Shown: positions 33,915-43,744, counted from the first letter of the stretch. The stretch: DNA of 64,000 bases from CAWEYO01 sp963813315 (GCA_963813315.1 CAWEYO010000022.1:130356-194355); one strand, 5' to 3'. The notes: a model not told the origin generated them from the letters alone. Numbers and translations: made by a program.

Positions 33915-35491
33915 TCTCAGTGACCCACCAACCCACGTTCGAGACCGGCAGTTCCCGACGCAGCCGCCCGGCGTGTTCCTGGGCGACGCTACTGTTTGCA
34001 GCACTGTTTGCGCTTACAGCCGCGATGACGGGCAGCGGCGCTGAAGCGGCAGACAGCAGCGCGCAAACCACATCGGCGACCAACGTCCAGAGAATCAAGC
34101 TCGGGCTGAACAAGTCGATCGTCGTCGACCTTCCGAGCGATGCCTATGACATTCTGGTCGCCAATCCCGGTGTGGCCGACGCCGTGACCCGCACCGCGCG
34201 CCGGATATACCTTTTCGGCAAGCAGGTTGGTGAAACGAACATCTTCGTGTTCGGCCCGAACGGCGAACAGATTGCCAACCTCGACCTTTCGATCGAACGC
34301 GATGTCGCGGGACTGGAAGACTATCTGAAGCGGTTCATTCCCAATTCGGAAATCACGGTTGAACTCATCAACGACAACGTGGTTCTGACAGGTACCGTGG
34401 AGACCCCGCTCGACGCATCGCAGGCAGCGCAGCTTGCGCAAGTGTTTGTCACCGGCGGCGAGGCAACGACCGGCCAATACTCGCAAACGGCAGCCGGCGG
34501 TTCCCCCAATGGCGGCGTGGACATCAACAATCCGGACCAGACACGGCAGATCAGCCAGATCGTCAACCTGCTCGAGATCATCGGCGAGGATCAGGTCACG
34601 CTGAAGGTGACGGTGGCGGAAGTCAGCCGCTCCGTCATGAAACAGCTCGGCGTTAACCTGATCGGTTCCGACACCAGCAACGGCATAACCTGGGGCGCGA
34701 TCAGCGACACTCTGATGGGATTGGGCAAGCCCCTGTCGGACTCGCAGCTATCAATCGGTACCTCCGTGCTCACCGCCTATATCAACGCGATGGAACAGGC
34801 CGGGGTCATGAAAACGCTGGCAGAGCCCACGTTGACGGCGGTGTCGGGGGAAAAGGCGACGTTCCAGGTCGGCGGCGAATTCAACCTTCTCACCGGTCAG
34901 GCGGTCGCCAGGGGCGACAAGACGAAGAATGAATCCGACACGCTCACCTACGACATTGAAAAGCTCGAATACGGGATCGGCCTGGAATTCCAGCCGGTCG
35001 TGCTGTCTCCGGGCCGCATCAGCCTGAAGATCAGAACGGCCGTGTCTGAACCGACGACGGAAGGCTCGATCGGGCTTTCAACGGGGCTCGCGGGAATTCC
35101 CGGCGCCAACTTGCTGTCCATCCGCAAGCGGCTGGCGGACACGACTGTGGAATTGCCCTCCGGCGGCTCCATGATGATCGCGGGGCTGGTTCGCGACGAC
35201 ATCAGGCAGGCGATCAACGGGCTGCCGGGACTGTCCAAGATCCCCGTGCTCGGCACGCTTTTCCGCAGCCGCGACTTCGTCCGAAATGAAACCGAACTCG
35301 TGATCATCGTGACGCCCTATCTCGCACGTCCTGTCGCGCGGACCGCGCTTGCGAAGCCCGATGACAACTTCAATGCCGCCAGCGACGGAGCCGGCATGTT
35401 TCTCGGACGCGTCAACCGCGTCTACGGCACGATGCAGACGAACAGACCCAACGGCCGCTACCACGGCGTGGTCGGCTATATCTACAAGTGA
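33911..35491 (+). CDS. cpaC: Tad pilus secretin CpaC/RcpA
   Basis: A 526-residue outer-membrane secretin through which the Flp pilus passes. A long cytoplasmic leader and signal sequence (LLFAALFALTAAMTGSGAEA) precede the pilus N-domain (about 60-140), a BON-like segment (YLKRFIPNSEITVELINDNV) and the secretin domain from about 260 to 480, including LAEPTLTAVSGEKATFQVGG and the signature VELPSGGSMMIAGLVRDDIR, then PVLGTLFRSRDFVRNETELV. Length and domain order are typical. The start overlaps the cpaB stop. Confidence 0.93.
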   Translation: MISVTHQPTFETGSSRRSRPACSWATLLFAALFALTAAMTGSGAEAADSSAQTTSATNVQRIKLGLNKSIVVDLPSDAYDILVANPGVADAVTRTARRIYLFGKQVGETNIFVFGPNGEQIANLDLSIERDVAGLEDYLKRFIPNSEITVELINDNVVLTGTVETPLDASQAAQLAQVFVTGGEATTGQYSQTAAGGSPNGGVDINNPDQTRQISQIVNLLEIIGEDQVTLKVTVAEVSRSVMKQLGVNLIGSDTSNGITWGAISDTLMGLGKPLSDSQLSIGTSVLTAYINAMEQAGVMKTLAEPTLTAVSGEKATFQVGGEFNLLTGQAVARGDKTKNESDTLTYDIEKLEYGIGLEFQPVVLSPGRISLKIRTAVSEPTTEGSIGLSTGLAGIPGANLLSIRKRLADTTVELPSGGSMMIAGLVRDDIRQAINGLPGLSKIPVLGTLFRSRDFVRNETELVIIVTPYLARPVARTALAKPDDNFNAASDGAGMFLGRVNRVYGTMQTNRPNGRYHGVVGYIYK

Positions 35492-35504
35492 TCGGGGGGC
35501 GGGC

Positions 35505-36230
35505 ATGTTTGATGATGTGAGATCAAGCGCCGGGGCGGGCGTTTCCAGCAGGCTTGCGGCCTTGCGCGCCGCATCGGCGCTTGCAGTGGTCGCGGCGGCT
35601 CTTCTTTCGGGATGTGCAAAGCGCGACAGCATCACGGTCGGCGCGGTGCCTGACGATTATCGGACAAACCATCCGATCGTCATCGCCGAACAGGAGGAAG
35701 TGCTCGATCTGCCGGTCGCTGCCAGCGATCACGGTATCACCGACCCGCAGCGCGTGGCGCTCAGGGGGTTCCTCGCAAACTACGACAGGAGCGCGTCGCC
35801 GGTGCTTAGGATCCTTGTCCCGTCGGGCGCAGCAAACGACCTTGCGGCGTCGAAGGCTGCAAAAGACTTCACCCGGGTCGCCGTAGCCAATGGCGTGCCG
35901 AGATCGAGGGTCGTGATCATGTCCTATCAAGCGGCCGCAGCTGAGACATCGGCGCCCATTCGCGTGGCATTCACAGCGATGAGAGCCCAGACGGGAAAAT
36001 GCGGCCGGTGGCCGGAGGACATACTGAAGGACGGCGCGGCCAACAAGCACTACGCGAATTTCGGCTGTTCATACCAAAACAATCTCGCCGCCCAGGTCTC
36101 CAACCCCGCGGATTTTCTCGGTCCGCGCAAACCTGATCCCATCGATGCGGAGCGCAGCGACGTCGTCATTCAGCGCTATCGGGTCGCGCCGACATGGATC
36201 GAGCCGCCGCAGCGGGAAGTCTTCTTCTAG
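35505..36230 (+). CDS. cpaD: Tad pilus lipoprotein CpaD
   Basis: A 241-residue CpaD-family lipoprotein. The lipobox ALLSGCAKRD places the lipidated Cys near residue 38, after a hydrophobic stretch. The body has the CpaD pattern DYRTNHPIVIAEQEEVLDLP, PSGAANDLAASKAAKD and, near the C-terminus, CGRWPEDI..NFGCSYQNNLAAQVSNPADF. CpaD assists secretin assembly at the outer membrane. Start at 35505, 13 bases after cpaC. Confidence 0.9.
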   Translation: MFDDVRSSAGAGVSSRLAALRAASALAVVAAALLSGCAKRDSITVGAVPDDYRTNHPIVIAEQEEVLDLPVAASDHGITDPQRVALRGFLANYDRSASPVLRILVPSGAANDLAASKAAKDFTRVAVANGVPRSRVVIMSYQAAAAETSAPIRVAFTAMRAQTGKCGRWPEDILKDGAANKHYANFGCSYQNNLAAQVSNPADFLGPRKPDPIDAERSDVVIQRYRVAPTWIEPPQREVFF

Positions 36231-36286
36231 AGCGTCGGAGCCAAAAGTGCGGAGCGGATGGCATTGGTCGAGGAAGGGAATACGGA

Positions 36287-37570
36287 ATGAGCAATCTGGC
36301 CCACGATACCGAGCGCGACGAACACGACCCGTCGCAGGCCGACGTCAAGTCGATGCATGCGTTGCGGCCGGTACCGCGCATCTCGATCCAGGCTTTCTGC
36401 GAGACCGAAAGCGTGGCCATCCCGATTGAACGCGCGGGCGAAGACCGGCGCATGGCAAAGGCGCATCTGAAAGTCCACATGGGCGGCGTTTCGACGGCGG
36501 TCGAATTCTACCAGACCGCGCCGACGCCCAACCTGATCATTCTGGAATCGCGCCGCGAACCGCGGGAACTGATCGAGGCGCTGAGGCAACTGGCCGAACA
36601 CTGCGATCCGAATTCGAAGGTGGTGGTCATCGGCCACTACAATGATGTCTGGCTCTACCGCGAGCTGATCCGGTCGGGCATTTCGGAATACGTCGTCGCT
36701 CCGATCTCGATGGCCGACATCGTCGGGGTGATCGCATCGATATTCGTCGATCCGGAAGCCGAGCCGATCGGAAGGTCGATCGCCTTCATCGGCGCGAAGG
36801 GCGGCGTCGGTTCCTCGACCATCGCCCACAATGTGGCGTGGAGCATGTCGTCGCTGTTCGGCTCGGATGTGGTGGTCGCCGACCTCGACCTTCCGTTCGG
36901 AACCGCCAACATCAACTTCGACCAGGATCCGGCTCAAGGCATCGCGGAGGCGGTATTTGCGCCGGATCGCATCGACGAAGTCTATCTCGACCGGCTACTG
37001 GCGCAATGCGCCCAGCACCTTTCGCTGCTGGCCGCCCCTTCGACGCTCGACCGCGTCTATGATTTCGACGCGGACGCATTCGCCCATCTTATCGACACGG
37101 CGCAGCGCAGCGCACCGGTCATCGTTCTCGATGTGCCGCATGCCTGGAACGGGTGGACGAGGAACACGCTGATGCAGGCCGACGAAATCGTCATCACAGC
37201 CACGCCCGAGCTCGCGAACCTTCGCAACACGAAGAACCTCGTCGACATGCTCAAGAAGCTGAGACCCAACGACAGTCCGCCGAAGCTGGTCGTCAACCAG
37301 GCCGGCGTGCCCAAACGCCCCGAGATCACCGCCGCCGACTTTGCCGAACCTCTCGGAATCCAGCCGATGGCTGTTCTGCCGTTCGACCCGCAGCTTTTTG
37401 GAAACGCGTCGAACAACGGACGAATGCTCGGCGAAACGGACGCCAAGCACGCCATCGTGCAAATGGTCAACGAGATGGCACACATTCTGACCGGCCGCAG
37501 CGAGATCAAGGCCAGGAAGAAAGCCGGTCTTGGCAATCTGATCGGTAAGCTGAAGTTGAAAAAGAAATGA
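36287..37570 (+). CDS. cpaE: Tad pilus localisation ATPase CpaE/TadZ
   Basis: A 427-residue protein with an atypical receiver-like domain (about 70-150, TPNLIILESRREPRELIEAL) and a MinD/ParA-like ATPase domain (about 165-410). CpaE/TadZ targets the pilus machine to the pole. The deviant Walker A reads FIGAKGGVGSSTIAHNVAWS: the signature Lys of KGG is kept, the second Lys is Ser, which is common in CpaE. VVADLDLPFGTANINF is the switch I region. Start at 36287 after AGGAAGGGA; 56 bases separate it from cpaD. Confidence 0.9.
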   Translation: MSNLAHDTERDEHDPSQADVKSMHALRPVPRISIQAFCETESVAIPIERAGEDRRMAKAHLKVHMGGVSTAVEFYQTAPTPNLIILESRREPRELIEALRQLAEHCDPNSKVVVIGHYNDVWLYRELIRSGISEYVVAPISMADIVGVIASIFVDPEAEPIGRSIAFIGAKGGVGSSTIAHNVAWSMSSLFGSDVVVADLDLPFGTANINFDQDPAQGIAEAVFAPDRIDEVYLDRLLAQCAQHLSLLAAPSTLDRVYDFDADAFAHLIDTAQRSAPVIVLDVPHAWNGWTRNTLMQADEIVITATPELANLRNTKNLVDMLKKLRPNDSPPKLVVNQAGVPKRPEITAADFAEPLGIQPMAVLPFDPQLFGNASNNGRMLGETDAKHAIVQMVNEMAHILTGRSEIKARKKAGLGNLIGKLKLKKK

Positions 37571-37593
37571 CGGTCCGCGGGCGGTAATCGGCC

Positions 37594-39087
37594 ATGTTTG
37601 GAAAACGAGGCAACGACAGCGGAAGCCGTGGGATACCGGAATTCCGTTCACCAACGGCGCCGCCATCGGCGGGCGGGACGACCGTCGCGCCGCGCGCCGC
37701 CGCCGCCCCGCAGCCGGCGACTGCGACAGCCAGGCCGGCAGAGCCGCGAACGCAGATCGCGCCGCCGCCTCTGGCGCCGGAGCGCAATGTTCAGCGCGAG
37801 CGCAGCGAGCTCTACTACGACACCAAATCCCAGGTCTTCTCGGCGCTCATTGACACGATCGACCTGTCCCAGCTGGCCAAGCTCGAACCCGAAAGCGCGC
37901 GGGAGGAGATCCGCGATATTGTCAATGACATCATCGCGATCAAGAATCTCGCGATGTCGATCGCGGAGCAGGAGGAACTTCTCGAAGACATATGCAACGA
38001 CGTTCTGGGTTACGGTCCGCTCGAGCCACTGCTGGCGCGCGACGACATTGCCGACATCATGGTGAATGGATCCAGGCAGGTCTACATCGAGGTCAATGGC
38101 AAGGTCGAGCCGACCGGCATCCGCTTCCGGGACAACCAGCAGCTTCTCAACGTCTGTCAGCGCATCGTCAGTCAGGTCGGCCGGCGTGTCGATGAGTCGA
38201 GCCCTATCTGCGACGCACGCCTGCCGGACGGCTCGCGCGTCAACGTAATCGCGTCGCCGCTGGCCATCGACGGCACCGCGCTCACGATCCGGAAATTCAA
38301 AAAGGACAAGCTGACACTGGACCAACTGGTCAAATTCGGCGCGATCTCGCCCGAAGGCGCTGAAATCCTGAAGATTATCGGCCGGGTCCGTTGCAACATC
38401 GTCATTTCAGGCGGCACAGGCTCAGGCAAGACGACGCTGCTGAACTGCCTGACGAACTACATCGATCGCGACGAACGCGTGATCACATGCGAGGATTCGG
38501 CCGAACTCCAGCTGCAACAGCCGCATGTCGTGCGCCTTGAAACGCGCCCGCCGAATCTCGAGGGCGAAGGCGAAGTGACGATGCGCGATCTGGTAAAGAA
38601 CTGCCTGCGCATGCGGCCCGAGCGCATCATCGTCGGTGAAGTTCGCGGACCGGAAGTGTTTGACCTGCTGCAGGCGATGAATACCGGCCATGACGGCTCG
38701 ATGGGCACCATTCACTCGAACTCGCCGCGCGAGTGTCTCAACCGTATCGAATCGATGATCGCGATGGGCGGCTATACGCTGCCTCAGAAAACGGTGCGCG
38801 AAATCGTGGTCGGCTCCGTCGATATCATCATTCAGGCCGCGCGTCTTCGCGACGGGTCGCGCCGCATCACGCACATCACCGAGGTGGTGGGCATGGAAGG
38901 CGATGTCATCATCACGCAGGATATCATCCTTTACAACATCAAGGGGGAAGATGCTTCAGGCCGGCTGATTGGCCAGCATGTTTCGACCGGTATCGGCCGG
39001 CCGCAATTTTGGGAGCGCGCCCGCTACTATGGTGAGGAGCAGCGGCTGGCGGCCGCGCTGGAAGCCATGGAAAACCGCGTTGACTAG
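37594..39087 (+). CDS. cpaF: Tad pilus secretion ATPase CpaF/TadA
   Basis: A 497-residue type II/IV secretion ATPase that powers pilus extension and possibly retraction. A Pro/Ala-rich N-terminal tail (about 15-60) precedes the conserved N-domain. Walker A is ISGGTGSGKTTLLNCLTNYI (near residue 270), the Asp box is ITCEDSAELQLQQPHVVRLE, Walker B is MRPERIIVGEVRGPEVFDLL, and the His box is GHDGSMGTIHSNSPRECLNR. All catalytic residues are intact. It is 23 bases downstream of cpaE. Confidence 0.95.
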   Translation: MFGKRGNDSGSRGIPEFRSPTAPPSAGGTTVAPRAAAAPQPATATARPAEPRTQIAPPPLAPERNVQRERSELYYDTKSQVFSALIDTIDLSQLAKLEPESAREEIRDIVNDIIAIKNLAMSIAEQEELLEDICNDVLGYGPLEPLLARDDIADIMVNGSRQVYIEVNGKVEPTGIRFRDNQQLLNVCQRIVSQVGRRVDESSPICDARLPDGSRVNVIASPLAIDGTALTIRKFKKDKLTLDQLVKFGAISPEGAEILKIIGRVRCNIVISGGTGSGKTTLLNCLTNYIDRDERVITCEDSAELQLQQPHVVRLETRPPNLEGEGEVTMRDLVKNCLRMRPERIIVGEVRGPEVFDLLQAMNTGHDGSMGTIHSNSPRECLNRIESMIAMGGYTLPQKTVREIVVGSVDIIIQAARLRDGSRRITHITEVVGMEGDVIITQDIILYNIKGEDASGRLIGQHVSTGIGRPQFWERARYYGEEQRLAAALEAMENRVD

Positions 39088-39189
39088 AGCATGATCCCGA
39101 AAAGTGTGTAGCGGTTTTCGGAAAAAGATCATGCAAAATCAAAGAATTAGAGCGCGGCGACGATTCCAATTGAAATCACCGCGCTCTAG
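39087..39189. repeat. Composite palindromic repeat between cpaF and tadB
   Basis: GCATGATCCCGAAAAGTG..TTTTCGGAAAAAGATCATGC, then AGAGCGCGG..CCGCGCTCT. It sits inside the Tad operon and could lower readthrough or stabilise the upstream message. Confidence 0.85.
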
Positions 39190-39209
39190 CAGCGCGCACG
39201 GGGGCGGCA

Positions 39210-40223
39210 ATGTTCGGCATCGACAGTTCCATCCTGGCATTCGTCCTTCTCGCCGGCTCCAGCGCCGGTGCAATGGCCTATGCCTTCCTTTTCAAGACCA
39301 TTGCGAACGAAAAAAACGTCGGCAAGCGGCTGGAAACGGTCAAGAGGTCGGACACGGACCGGGCAGTCGCCAAGGCTTCCCGCGACAGGGTGGCGGAGGT
39401 CGCAAAGCGACGCAAAACCGTTCAAGACACGCTGAAGGAGCACGACGACAAGCAGAGATCCAAGGACCGAAACGTCAAGAAGCCGCCGCTCAGAATGCAG
39501 CTCAGACAGGCCGGCACGCAGATTTCAGTGGAGCGCTTCTACGTCTACTCCGTGATATGCGGGCTCGCGGCCACCGTTCTTGCGTTCCTGGCAGGTGCGC
39601 CGCTCATCATCCTTCCCGGTGCGCTGCTTGCAGGCGTCGTCGGCTTGCCGCGCTGGATCATCGGCTTCAAGCGATCGCGCCGGGTGAAAAGATTTCTCCA
39701 GGAATTCCCCAATGCGCTTGACGTGATCGTTCGCGCCGTGAAATCCGGCCTTCCGCTGAATGACGGCATCCGGCTGATCGCGTCGGAGTCTCCCGAACCA
39801 GTGCGCTCGGAATTTCGCCGAATCGTAAAGTCCCAGCAGCTTGGACTTTCAATTCCGGACGCTGCCATGCGCATGGGCGAAACGATGCCATGCCCGGAGG
39901 CGAGTTTCTTCGGCATCGTCATCCAGATCCAGCAGCAGGCGGGCGGCAATTTGTCGGAAGCGCTCGGCAATCTTTCGCGTGTGCTTCGCGATCGCAAGAA
40001 GATGAAAGCAAGGGTGCAGGCGCTCTCCATGGAGGCCAAGGCGTCGGCGGTGATCATCGGCGCGTTGCCTTTCATCGTCGCCTTCCTCGTCTATCTGTCG
40101 AGCCCGACCTACATCATGCCGCTCTTCGTCACCAGTACCGGCCACATGATCCTGGGCTGCTCGGGCATATGGATGTCGATAGGCATCTTCGTGATGCGCA
40201 AGATGATGAACTTCGAGGTATAG
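39210..40223 (+). CDS. tadB: Tad pilus inner-membrane protein TadB
   Basis: A 337-residue inner-membrane platform protein. TM segments are near residues 5-25, 110-150 (CGLAATVLAFLAGAPLIILP), 270-295 and 305-330; between them lies the T2SSF domain (about 170-300) with FLQEFPNALDVIVRAVKSGL and GNLSEALGNLSRVLRDRKKM. TadB pairs with TadC and the CpaF ATPase. Start at 39210 after GGGGGCGGCA. It follows cpaF across a 122-base spacer containing a repeat. Confidence 0.92.
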   Translation: MFGIDSSILAFVLLAGSSAGAMAYAFLFKTIANEKNVGKRLETVKRSDTDRAVAKASRDRVAEVAKRRKTVQDTLKEHDDKQRSKDRNVKKPPLRMQLRQAGTQISVERFYVYSVICGLAATVLAFLAGAPLIILPGALLAGVVGLPRWIIGFKRSRRVKRFLQEFPNALDVIVRAVKSGLPLNDGIRLIASESPEPVRSEFRRIVKSQQLGLSIPDAAMRMGETMPCPEASFFGIVIQIQQQAGGNLSEALGNLSRVLRDRKKMKARVQALSMEAKASAVIIGALPFIVAFLVYLSSPTYIMPLFVTSTGHMILGCSGIWMSIGIFVMRKMMNFEV

Positions 40224-40228
40224 GGTGC

Positions 40229-41221
40229 ATGACCGACCAAGTCATAAAGTCGCTGACCGACCCGTCCTTTTTGATCGCTCTTCTGGTCGCGATTGCCGTC
40301 TTTGCCACGGTCTTCACGATGCTCCCCGCGTTGAGCGGAAATCAGATGAAGACTCGGATGAAGGCAGTCGCGCTGGAACGCGAGGAATTGCGCGCCCGCC
40401 AACGGGCGCGGCTTGCCGCGGAATCCGACCGCCGCCGCAAAGGCGGCCTGCGCGAGGAGGAATCGTTGGGCATGCGCAGCATCGTCGATCGGCTCGACCT
40501 GCGGCGGGCTCTGGTCGACGAGAGCACGATGTCCAAACTGAAAAATGCCGGCTTTCGTGGCCAGAACCCGCTGACGAAGTTTCTGTTCTTCCGGCTCGTC
40601 CTGCCATTTGTCGGATTCACGCTGGCTGTGATCTATCTGTTCGCATTCGGCGGGTTGGCTGACCAGACGCCCATGACCAAACTCATCGTCAGCGTCGTGG
40701 TCGCCTATGGCGGCTTTTACGCGCCGCTCCTCTATGTTTCCAACCGCGCGACCAAGCGCAGGAAATCGATCCAGCTTGCCTGGCCGGATGCGCTTGACCT
40801 CATGCTCATCTGCGTGGAATCGGGCATGTCCGTGGAGGCTGCGTTCCGCAAGGTTTCGGAGGAAATCGGCTCGCAGTCAGTGGCGCTTGCCGAGGAATTC
40901 GTGCTGACCAATGCAGAGCTTTCATTTCTGCAGGAGCGCAAGGCAGCCTATGAGAACCTCGCAAGCCGCACCGGCCTTGAGAGCGTGAAGTCGGTTTCGC
41001 AGGCGTTGATCCAGGCCGAGCGTTACGGCACCCCGGTCGCACAGGCTTTGCGCGTGCTTGCCAACGAAAGCCGCGAGATGCGCATGAACGAAGCCGAGAA
41101 GAAGGCCGCCGCGCTTCCTCCCAAGCTCACCGTTCCGATGATCCTGTTCTTCCTGCCGGTCCTTTTTGCCGTCATTCTGGGACCGGCCATCATGCAGGCT
41201 CTGGCGCTCAGGGTCGGATGA
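40229..41221 (+). CDS. tadC: Tad pilus inner-membrane protein TadC
   Basis: A 330-residue T2SSF-domain membrane protein, partner of TadB. TM segments lie at about 13-33 (FLIALLVAIAVFATVFTMLP), 125-165 and 305-325 (PMILFFLPVLFAVILGPAIM). The central domain has AWPDALDLMLICVESGMSVE and ALIQAERYGTPVAQALRVLA. The start is at 40229, five bases after tadB. It is the last gene of the operon before a candidate terminator at 41232-41286. Confidence 0.92.
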   Translation: MTDQVIKSLTDPSFLIALLVAIAVFATVFTMLPALSGNQMKTRMKAVALEREELRARQRARLAAESDRRRKGGLREEESLGMRSIVDRLDLRRALVDESTMSKLKNAGFRGQNPLTKFLFFRLVLPFVGFTLAVIYLFAFGGLADQTPMTKLIVSVVVAYGGFYAPLLYVSNRATKRRKSIQLAWPDALDLMLICVESGMSVEAAFRKVSEEIGSQSVALAEEFVLTNAELSFLQERKAAYENLASRTGLESVKSVSQALIQAERYGTPVAQALRVLANESREMRMNEAEKKAAALPPKLTVPMILFFLPVLFAVILGPAIMQALALRVG

Positions 41222-41231
41222 TCAATTCGTT

Positions 41232-41286
41232 TAGAGCGGTTCCCACTCTGACGGAATCGGTGAACCGCTCTATCTTTTTGTTTTTA
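41232..41286 (+). terminator. Candidate terminator of the Tad operon
   Basis: AGAGCGGTTC pairs with GAACCGCTCT and is followed by ATCTTTTTGTTTTT on the plus strand. It is part of a composite dispersed palindrome whose second half, GCAATTCCGG..CTGGAATTGC, continues to 41333. It lies between the convergent genes tadC and tadD-like. Confidence 0.6.
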
Positions 41287-41330
41287 CGCAATTCCGGACG
41301 GAAAACCGGGTCCACTTTCCTGGAATTGCT

Positions 41331-42143
41331 CTAGGGTTTCTTCTTCTCGTCATCCTTGAGCTGTCTCCAGGCGTTCTGCTGGGAAAGCATGGAGCGCAAA
41401 TAGGCGACATTGGCCTCGGCCTGCTCGGGCGCCAGTTCCTGGCGCGCGATGTCTTCGGCCTCCTGAAAGCGGCCCTGTAGGCCAACGACCAAGGCAAGGT
41501 TTTGCCGTACGCGACTATCCGCGCCTGCCGCCTGTGCCGCCGCCCGCATATGGGTTTCGGCGGTTTTGAGGTCGCCTCCAAGCACATAGGACATGCCAAG
41601 ATTGGACATGATCGAGGGCTCGTTGGGGTGAAGGTCGAGCGCCTTGCGATAGAGTTCGCGGGCCTGAACCGCTTGGCCGAGCTGATCGAGAATAGCGCCT
41701 TCAGCGGAAAGAAGCTTCCAATCGGGGTACTCCGGCGTCTGGGCACGCCTGATGGCATCCAGCGCCGGTTGCAACTGCCCGACGCCCGCCAAAGCCTTGC
41801 CGTAGGCGGCCAGCACGGTGCGGTCCTTCGGCATGCCGATGGCAAGCTTGCGCATCACGGCAAGCGCCTGATCGGCATTTCCGTTCATCTGAAGCACCTC
41901 AGCGTAGCGAAGGGCGGTACCCTTGTCGCCCGGATCGCGCGCGTAGGCCCGGCCGAGCGAGCTGGCAGCGCCGTGAAGCTCACCGGCAGACATCTGCTCG
42001 ACAGGCTTGCCGTGGGAGCGCGACAGCGATCCGGTGGTCATGCGGTCCTTTGCACAGCCGGCGAGCCCGGCGGAGAGGATGCACGCAGCCGAAAGCAGGA
42101 GAAGTCTCTTGCCGGTCGCGTTCGGTCGTTGTCTGCTCGACAT
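41331..42143 (-). CDS. tadD: TPR lipoprotein TadD-like
   Basis: A 270-residue lipoprotein with a lipobox (LSAGLAGCAKDR) after a hydrophobic stretch, then about five tetratricopeptide repeats (for example LGRAYARDPGDKGTALRYAE, YRKALDLHPNEPSIMSNLGM, then the one starting AETHMRAAAQAAG). TadD proteins are needed for Tad pilus assembly, with secretin localisation proposed. It faces the Tad operon tail to tail. Start MSSRQRPNATGKR at 42143; the frame is open to 42308 but without a membrane signal there. Only one TadD-like gene is present. Confidence 0.85.
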   Translation of the reverse strand: MSSRQRPNATGKRLLLLSAACILSAGLAGCAKDRMTTGSLSRSHGKPVEQMSAGELHGAASSLGRAYARDPGDKGTALRYAEVLQMNGNADQALAVMRKLAIGMPKDRTVLAAYGKALAGVGQLQPALDAIRRAQTPEYPDWKLLSAEGAILDQLGQAVQARELYRKALDLHPNEPSIMSNLGMSYVLGGDLKTAETHMRAAAQAAGADSRVRQNLALVVGLQGRFQEAEDIARQELAPEQAEANVAYLRSMLSQQNAWRQLKDDEKKKP

Positions 42144-42370
42144 GTCGGTTTCGCCCCCAATCCCTGCGCGGCTGTTGCCCCAGCCGGCTACCCACCCGGA
42201 GAAATAATCTGTTAACCCTAATGGATGGTTAAAAAGCGATTCTAGACTACAGCGTTGCGCGTCCTTTCGGACGCGCAACGGACGCTGTATCTCTTCGAAT
42301 CTCCGCATTGTGCTTTCCGAAAATCACGATGCAGTGGCCGCTGAACCGCATATCGAAGGAACCACCTCGC

Positions 42371-43744
42371 ATGGCCGTCGAATTCATCGAATCCAAGTCG
42401 CGCAGCGCCCGCCCGGTGTACTTGGTTGCCAAGAACGCGCTCGCCGGCGTCGGTCTCGACCCGGCGTCGCTGGCGTGGGCCGCCGCCAATGATTTCAACG
42501 GACAGTCGGATCGCGTGTTGATCCTGCCGGGGGAAAACGGTGCTGTTGCCGGTGCTCTGCTCGGAACCGGCGCGGAAGACCAAGGCTTCGGCTCGCTCGC
42601 CGCAGGTACGCTCGCCCGCAAGCTGCCGGAAGGCGACTGGTTTTTCGCGACGAGGCCTGCCGACCCTGACCAGGCCGCGATCGGCCTGGCACTGGGTGGC
42701 TACGCCTTCACGCGCTACGGAAAGAAGCCGGGCAAGCCGGTCCGTTTCACGCTGCCTGACGGTGCCGACGGCAAGCGCATCGGGCGCGTCGTCGAAGGCG
42801 TTTTCCTGACAAGGGACCTTGTCAACACTCCCACTAACGACATGGGCCCTGAAGCGCTGGAGGCGGCTGTGCACGCGCTCGCGAACCGGCACCGGGCGCT
42901 GGTTTCAGTGGTGCGCGGCGACGCTCTGCTTGCGAGCAACTTTCCGATGATCCATGCGGTCGGCCGCGCTTCGTCCCAGGCGCCGCGCCTGATCGATATG
43001 ACCTGGGGCGCAGCGGACGCGCCGAAGGTGACGCTGGTCGGCAAGGGCGTGTGCTTCGACACGGGCGGGTTGGACATCAAGTCGCCGGGCAACATGCTCC
43101 TGATGAAAAAGGACATGGGCGGCGCCGCCAACGTACTCGGCCTCGCTTCGATGATCATGGCCGCCGGGCTGCCCGTGCGGTTGCGCGTGCTGATCCCAGC
43201 TGTCGAGAACGCCATTTCGGGAAACGCGTTCAGGCCCGGCGACGTCCTGCAGAGCCGGAAGGGCATTACCGTCGAGATCGGCAACACCGACGCCGAGGGC
43301 CGGCTTGTGCTTGCCGATGCGCTATCACTTGCCGGCGAGGAAGAAACGGCCCTGCTGATCGACATGGCTACGCTGACGGGCGCTGCGCGCGTGGCGCTCG
43401 GCCCCGACCTTCCTCCCTTCTACACAGATGACGACGGACTGGCGGCCGAACTGGCCGATGCCGCCCGCGAAACGGCGGACCCGCTCTGGCGCATGCCGCT
43501 CTGGAAACCCTACGACGCGAAACTTTCGTCCAAGGTCGCCGACATGAACAACGTCACGACCGACGGATTCGCCGGTTCCGTTGCGGCGGCACTGTTCCTC
43601 AAGCGCTTCGTCGAAAAGGCCGAAAGCTGGGCGCATTTTGATATCTTCGCGTGGAGCCCGAGCGAACGGCCGCATTGTCCGGCCGGCGGCGAAGCCCAGG
43701 CAATCCGGGCGATCGAACGCGTACTCTCCAGACGTTATGCCTAG
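42371..43744 (+). CDS. Leucyl aminopeptidase family protein (M17)
   Basis: A 457-residue M17 metallo-aminopeptidase, releasing N-terminal amino acids in the cytosol. The catalytic domain shows VGKGVCFDTGGLDIKSPGNM, the metal-binding MKKDMGGAANVLGLA and the M17 signature NTDAEGRLVLADAL near residue 320. The N-terminal domain is less conserved, as in PepA-like proteins of this group. Start at 42371. It has no clear operon partner: 226 bases upstream hold a palindromic repeat, and a repeat-containing 232-base gap follows. Confidence 0.92.
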   Translation: MAVEFIESKSRSARPVYLVAKNALAGVGLDPASLAWAAANDFNGQSDRVLILPGENGAVAGALLGTGAEDQGFGSLAAGTLARKLPEGDWFFATRPADPDQAAIGLALGGYAFTRYGKKPGKPVRFTLPDGADGKRIGRVVEGVFLTRDLVNTPTNDMGPEALEAAVHALANRHRALVSVVRGDALLASNFPMIHAVGRASSQAPRLIDMTWGAADAPKVTLVGKGVCFDTGGLDIKSPGNMLLMKKDMGGAANVLGLASMIMAAGLPVRLRVLIPAVENAISGNAFRPGDVLQSRKGITVEIGNTDAEGRLVLADALSLAGEEETALLIDMATLTGAARVALGPDLPPFYTDDDGLAAELADAARETADPLWRMPLWKPYDAKLSSKVADMNNVTTDGFAGSVAAALFLKRFVEKAESWAHFDIFAWSPSERPHCPAGGEAQAIRAIERVLSRRYA

